64,000 nucleotides of DNA from contig CM043793.1 in NCBI GenBank assembly GCA_023974075.1, positions 8,550,788-8,614,787 on the forward strand, written 5' to 3'. The position numbers and the translations under genes are program-made. Positions 40,701-46,700 of the stretch are shown here, piece after piece. The notes under the pieces were generated by a model, which worked only from the letters and a program-made list of their open reading frames with translations, had not been told where the DNA came from and made no database searches. This DNA is from Chaenocephalus aceratus (taxonomy: Eukaryota > Chordata > Actinopteri > Perciformes > Channichthyidae). The first letter of the stretch is position 1. Every line of letters starts with the position of its first letter.

Positions 40701-43700
40701 CGGTTTGATTACCACTCTGATTGGCCACTGTGAATGCCACTCGTCATCTCTCCTAACAGCGCTCTTATTATTGTGAGACTCCCGGGGCAGACCACAGGAG
40801 CAGACGCAACATCTTGCTAGAAACAGCATCTCAAGGCTTCTTAACATTTAACAACCTATTAATGATGCATACCCACTTAACGGGAAGAGACTCAGCTAAC
40901 AGACGATATTAACCATTGTACCGACACGGATCAGAAGTCCAACACCAAGAGTCTAAATCAACACTTAGCAAAACGGGCTAACAGAGCTAATGGCTACTTT
41001 AGCACTTAACTGGCAAAAGCGATATTTTCCACGTCATTTTATCTGCACAAACAACATAACACCTATAATCACACGAAAGCTGAGATTCCACAGATGCCAT
41101 TGGTATATATCTCATCACTGTACGACCAAAACTCACTGAACTAGCAGCCAGGGAAGAGCAAGGAAACAACTTCACTTTACGTAGCCATGATGATAATTAT
41201 TAAACCTTTGCTGTTTTGTGATCAAAGGTTGTGTTCAAGGGCATAGGAAACGGTTAATCCAATGTCTCTGTGTAACTTTAAAATGATTACTGATAATCCA
41301 TCATTACAATTATAAATAATAAACGGATTATAATGGTTAGCCGACCGGAGCTTCCGGTTTAGGAGGTGCGCACGCAGCGTCTCATTTTAACTGAACAATG
41401 GTCATGTTTACATGGATTTATGAACTGCCCCTAATTACCGCCCCCCTTCCAGAGACACACTGTCAAACACACTCACACCTGCTTGGCAAGACATTGAAAA
41501 AGTTACATTAAATAATAAATAAATTACAATAAATTACAATAAAATGACTGTTGTTTAATCTTCACATCTTGTAATCATGTCTATAATTTTGAGCACCAAA
41601 TGATTGAAAAGTATCGATAAGAGTATCGGTATCGATAACATCCTAACGATACCAATCCCTACCCTTTAGTCTTCACAACAGGCAGAACTGTAAGCTGACC
41701 TGCTCATTATCTTGGAAATACTATTCTTCCTTTGGAAACTTTAACCTGCATAACAAACCTCCCATCTTTATATCTCATGGTGTACGATCTCCATAAACAC
41801 TGCCACCTGGCACAGGAACAGACTAAATCAAACAAAAGTTAAGCCTCATTCTGAGCCAAACCTCTCAGGGCCAAACATCTCTCTGAGAGCGTATTCGGAG
41901 GCGTCTGCAAAATGTATGACGCCCATTAACAGAAAACACACCTGCACTGATAGCAATGGTCCCATGTGACGCTTCCCCCCCCCTCAGGGAAAAACTCTAA
42001 ATGTAGATCAGCAGGGAAACTCCCAGTGGAAAGACCAAATCTGCCCCCCTCCCCTTCCAAAACAGTCAACACCTAAACAATGCCAACAATAGCACACGTC
42101 CATTACAAGCCTGTAGCACAAGCCAGTGACTTCCCCTCGCTAACAATGGCTGCTGACAGCCAGTGAGATCATGTGTATGTGGGGCAGGAGACAGAGGAGG
42201 AGAGGGTGTAACCAAACCAAATACTGGTCTTAACATTGAGGCAACGTGGCCTGTGCAAGCAGAAATCTTGTGTGGTTGTTTGGTTTGGGTATATCATAAA
42301 ACAATTGCTTGGTCTTTAATTATTTAAAACGGGGATTACATTTTGGGATTACATTTCGGGATTACATTTCTCCTAATGCCCACAGTGGCATCTTCACACT
42401 GCTTGTTGGATCTGACGAACAGTCAAAACCCAATGACATTCAGCTTTCAATGATATAAACACAAGAAAATACTCAAACTAGGAATGTTTGGTGACTAACG
42501 ATTGAACACCAAATCAATGGTTGATTCATTTTCCTGGAAAACGACATATCAGTTAATTGAACAATGGTTCAAGTGGCAGCATGCTCTCAATGACAATGCT
42601 AACGTGCTAATTAGCACTAAATTACAGATGAGCCGAAGGTATTATTTGGTCATAAAATGTATATGTTGATGTGAAATTGGTGCTAAATGTAAAACCAAAG
42701 GGTCATCGCAGTAATTCTGAAAATGGGAAAATGAATGTCTGGACCAAGTTTTATAGAAATCAATCAAAAAGTGTTCAAGAGAGGTGAAACTGCAAATGTC
42801 ATGATGTAGAGGGAAATCACTGATTTGTAGGGATCGTCCTCTGGGGTCAGTGAATGTCTGTAAAAAAACTTCATGGCAATCTATTCACCTATATTGTAAT
42901 TTCAAGTCACCTCAGGCTAAAAATGTAATGAGTCAAATGTTGTCTTCTTCCCTTCCATGCATATGCATACAAAAACAGAACGCCTTCTTCTTCTACCACA
43001 GGGTCTATTTTTAAAACTAAAACTTGACATGTTCATATTTTTCTATTGACAAGCCACAGGCCAAATAAATACTGATTTGATTTGGAAATACCTCAATCCA
43101 CATTTCCTGCTGTCCGATAATTAATTCAATTCAGCTTTGACTTCAGATGTATTCCAAGAAGAAGAGGAGGTTTTGTTCTCTTTCATGTGCCTTTGAGTTA
43201 TTTGTGCTTTTTGCTTGTTTGTCTCACCCACACACTTTGTTCTATACTCTCTCTTGTTTCTCTTTCCATCACAAACACGATAACTTGATTAAACCGTTGC
43301 TAAAAGCTCTCTTTTCTATGTGTTGCCTAAAACTTGGTGACAGAGTTGTTGTGACACGTATTAGCAATGCACGCCAGCAGCTAAACTGGCATTGTTAGAC
43401 ATGATCAATCTCCAACAGGCATGAACAGAGTTTCATCGGGAGAATAAACCTCTCATCTCCCAAAGGTGTCTCCTGGGGATTCTGTCAACGTCCGTGTCCC
43501 AGTTTCTTTCATTGTCACCCTTTCTCGACTGAACTATTGTACATGGGGTTGGGATTTAGACAATGCTGTCCACCAAGAACTGTTTGTTCTTTGATTTTTT
43601 CAATTATTTGGCAAGTAAAAAGTGCTAGATGCATTGAGTATTCAAAGTACTTTTTGTCTTTTTATCAGCTTGACGGACAAAGCAAGATCGATTGTTAAGA

Positions 43701-46700
43701 AGCTTTTGATCGTATCTGTGTAGGAAAAATAGACTCAATCTGCTGATGAGAACCAGTTTGAAGCTTGAAAACTCAAAACAAACTTCTTTTAAAACACAAA
43801 AATATGAAAAGCTGAAAATGATAAGCTGTGCCTAGAGACAGTGTAATAAACACTTCTATGATACCGGAGTACAGGAACCAGATACTCCTGCTGAATCAAA
43901 TCCCTCCGGAACTTTCTGTTCTTCCTTCCACAAAAGGACTTGAAAAACATAAACACTTTGCTTCCATCAAATCAGAAAGGCTGCGTTCTTGCCTTCTTTA
44001 TATGTCTTGTTAAAATGAACAAAGGTTTATGTCTGTTTCTGTGTATGCTGATCTGTGTACTTGATCTGTCATTTCCATTCAAAGGTTTATTCATCTTTTT
44101 ATTTTCTCTCAAAGTTATATATGTATGTGTGTGTATATATATATATAGCTTTTTGAACATTAAAGCATGAAAACAGTAGAGGCTCAATATAAAAATATGA
44201 AACCTGAAAGTCAGTGGGGCCCCATGAAGTGTCTACGTTACAGTTGGGTTGCCAGGTTAGATACCATTGTGCCTGTAGAGACAAAAACCTGAGCTCACAT
44301 GTGCATAAGCAAATTAAATATATGATTCATAGACCCTGAAATATTCAAATCAGTTCATACAGGCTATATTATGTAAGATGTTTAATTCAGTCCAGATGGT
44401 ACATTAAAAAGGGCAACATGTAGATGTCTTCTAATCTGATTAGAAACTCTCCGACTCGGAGAGCAACTTGATTTGATTCAGGACCCTTGAGCTGCATTTT
44501 CTCTATAAACGCACTGCACTTATGTTTCCTCAAGTAATACCAGTCCGAGTAATGAAGTTAGACCAGACAGACAGCATAGTGCAGAATCAGCCGATTTAAG
44601 TATTTCTCCAGGCATCACAGGCCTTCACATTCCAGCCTCTGTCTGCTTCTGTCGTTGTGTCTGAGATTTAGCATCAGGCTACTGCACTCTCTTCAAAATC
44701 AACCGTGCAAACAAAATACGTTGTCACAGAAACACACCATTACATCACACGTTAATCTACAAATGATAATAATCCAATAGGGCTGCAACCAACAATTAGT
44801 TCAGTTATGGATTTGTTCAGATTATTCACTAGATTAATCAATTCATTTATTCGTCAATTCCTTAATCATTTTGTACTGTGGCCGACCGGTGCAAACACGC
44901 TACAACGGCCCAAAGTGTCGCCATTAGGAGAAACTCCCCGCAGCTTGGGGAACGTCGCAAATATAGAAACACTTAAGTGCCGAAACACATGCAAATGAAG
45001 AAATGTCTTCCGCAACTTGATGAAACATACGCATGGTTTACTAAAAGCACTGCATAAACAAAACGTTGCAACACTAAACGCTGCTAATAAAAAAAACCTG
45101 CAAGAAGCTCTAACACACAACGGAAACGGGGACACTAAAAAGTGACGCACACAGCTGGGACCGGAGCGTTTGTTGACACACGATCACTGTTGGCAGAGTT
45201 AGCCTGATTCATAATTGTTAGAGTTTTGTGAAGATGATTCTTTATTTGCATGCGTTTTGGCACATTTTATTGTTAAACTTCTGCACGTTTCTCCTGATGG
45301 AAATGTGTTGGTCCATTAAAGCGCGTTAGCCACCATATGTTGGTCAATAAAATGTCAGAAAGTAGTTAAAATGTTGATCCTAGTCTTTCAAAGTCCAGAG
45401 GGTTTTCTTTACTATTTTGTTTTTACCAAAGTAATCACTTCAATATGATATCAAACTAAGATTAGGAAATCTCAATATTTTAGATAAAACAGTCATTTCT
45501 GAACTTTGTAAACAAGTATTTCGACACTGTAATTTTGTAGTAGTTTGTAGTTTTTATTACTCCAGTAAAAGTGTACTTCTTCTGCCACTGACAACTAGGA
45601 AACTTTAACCCAGTAGTGCGTACTTTCCCGTTTTGTTTTTACCCACAAAAGGTCCAACCCATGTGGGATAACTACCGTGATACAGTGTTATTATGTAATT
45701 AATCTGCTTGTACTCGTGGCTGAGTCACTGCTAGCACCGAGGACAATCAGACCATGACGCAGTAAAGAGAAAGCTGTTTTTAGATCAGTTACAGTAGCTC
45801 TGTGTCTCTGATTTCACTGTCATTTCATTATGTGCTGAGCATCGATTTACTTCCTAAAATACATCTGAAGAAGACTTCCATAAAAGCGACTGGTGCTCTG
45901 ACCCAACGGTGCTGACCTGGTCTTAACTCTCTTTGGATTCCAGCAGCCTCATCTTGTGATGTCCTCTGCCACCGAACAGATTTACAATGATTGAACTGAC
46001 TTGAAGGACTTGCTGTGTACGGCTTCAATAAGCAGCAGTCTATTCTTTGTTTAGCAGTGTTTTTGTGTTTGTTTGGCCCCTGGTCCTGCTGCTTTGCTAC
46101 TGGATGGCAGCGTTCACAGGGCTCTCAGAACTCCACACTTAATTATGACTATTCTTAGCCTGAATGCACTGTTGTATACTGTGTGACTGCAGACTTTTGC
46201 ATACGTGTTGTTTACTCAGCCTCCAAGAACATGTGATTACAGTGGGGCTACACAGTTATATAAATTTCAAACCCAATATATGAACAGTAGCTTAAACACA
46301 TGATTTTCAAAGAGGCCCCATTATACTTAGGTATATAGGTGTTTGTGCATGTAGATGGTCTGCAAAGGCTAAAATCCCAGAGGGAGTTTCTCTCCCACAC
46401 ACTCCCCCCCCCCTGCCTGAAGGCCTCCATTGGATTTCTTTGTTTACTACTGTAGCATAGTGACATCACAATTTAACACTTGTGCTACTATTTGGTAGTG
46501 ATCCAACACATTGTATGTGTAGGCAAGACGTACAAGCATTGTAGTACCAATGTAGAAGAGGGTATAGTGACATTTTGTGAATCTACTCAAGTTAAAAAAC
46601 TAACAAAAGAGAGAGACTGTATAGTTCCGATATAGTTCATGAGAACCTTTCCACCCCCTTTTCAGTCCCTGCTAGAGAGCAGGGACTTTAGTGGGAGAAA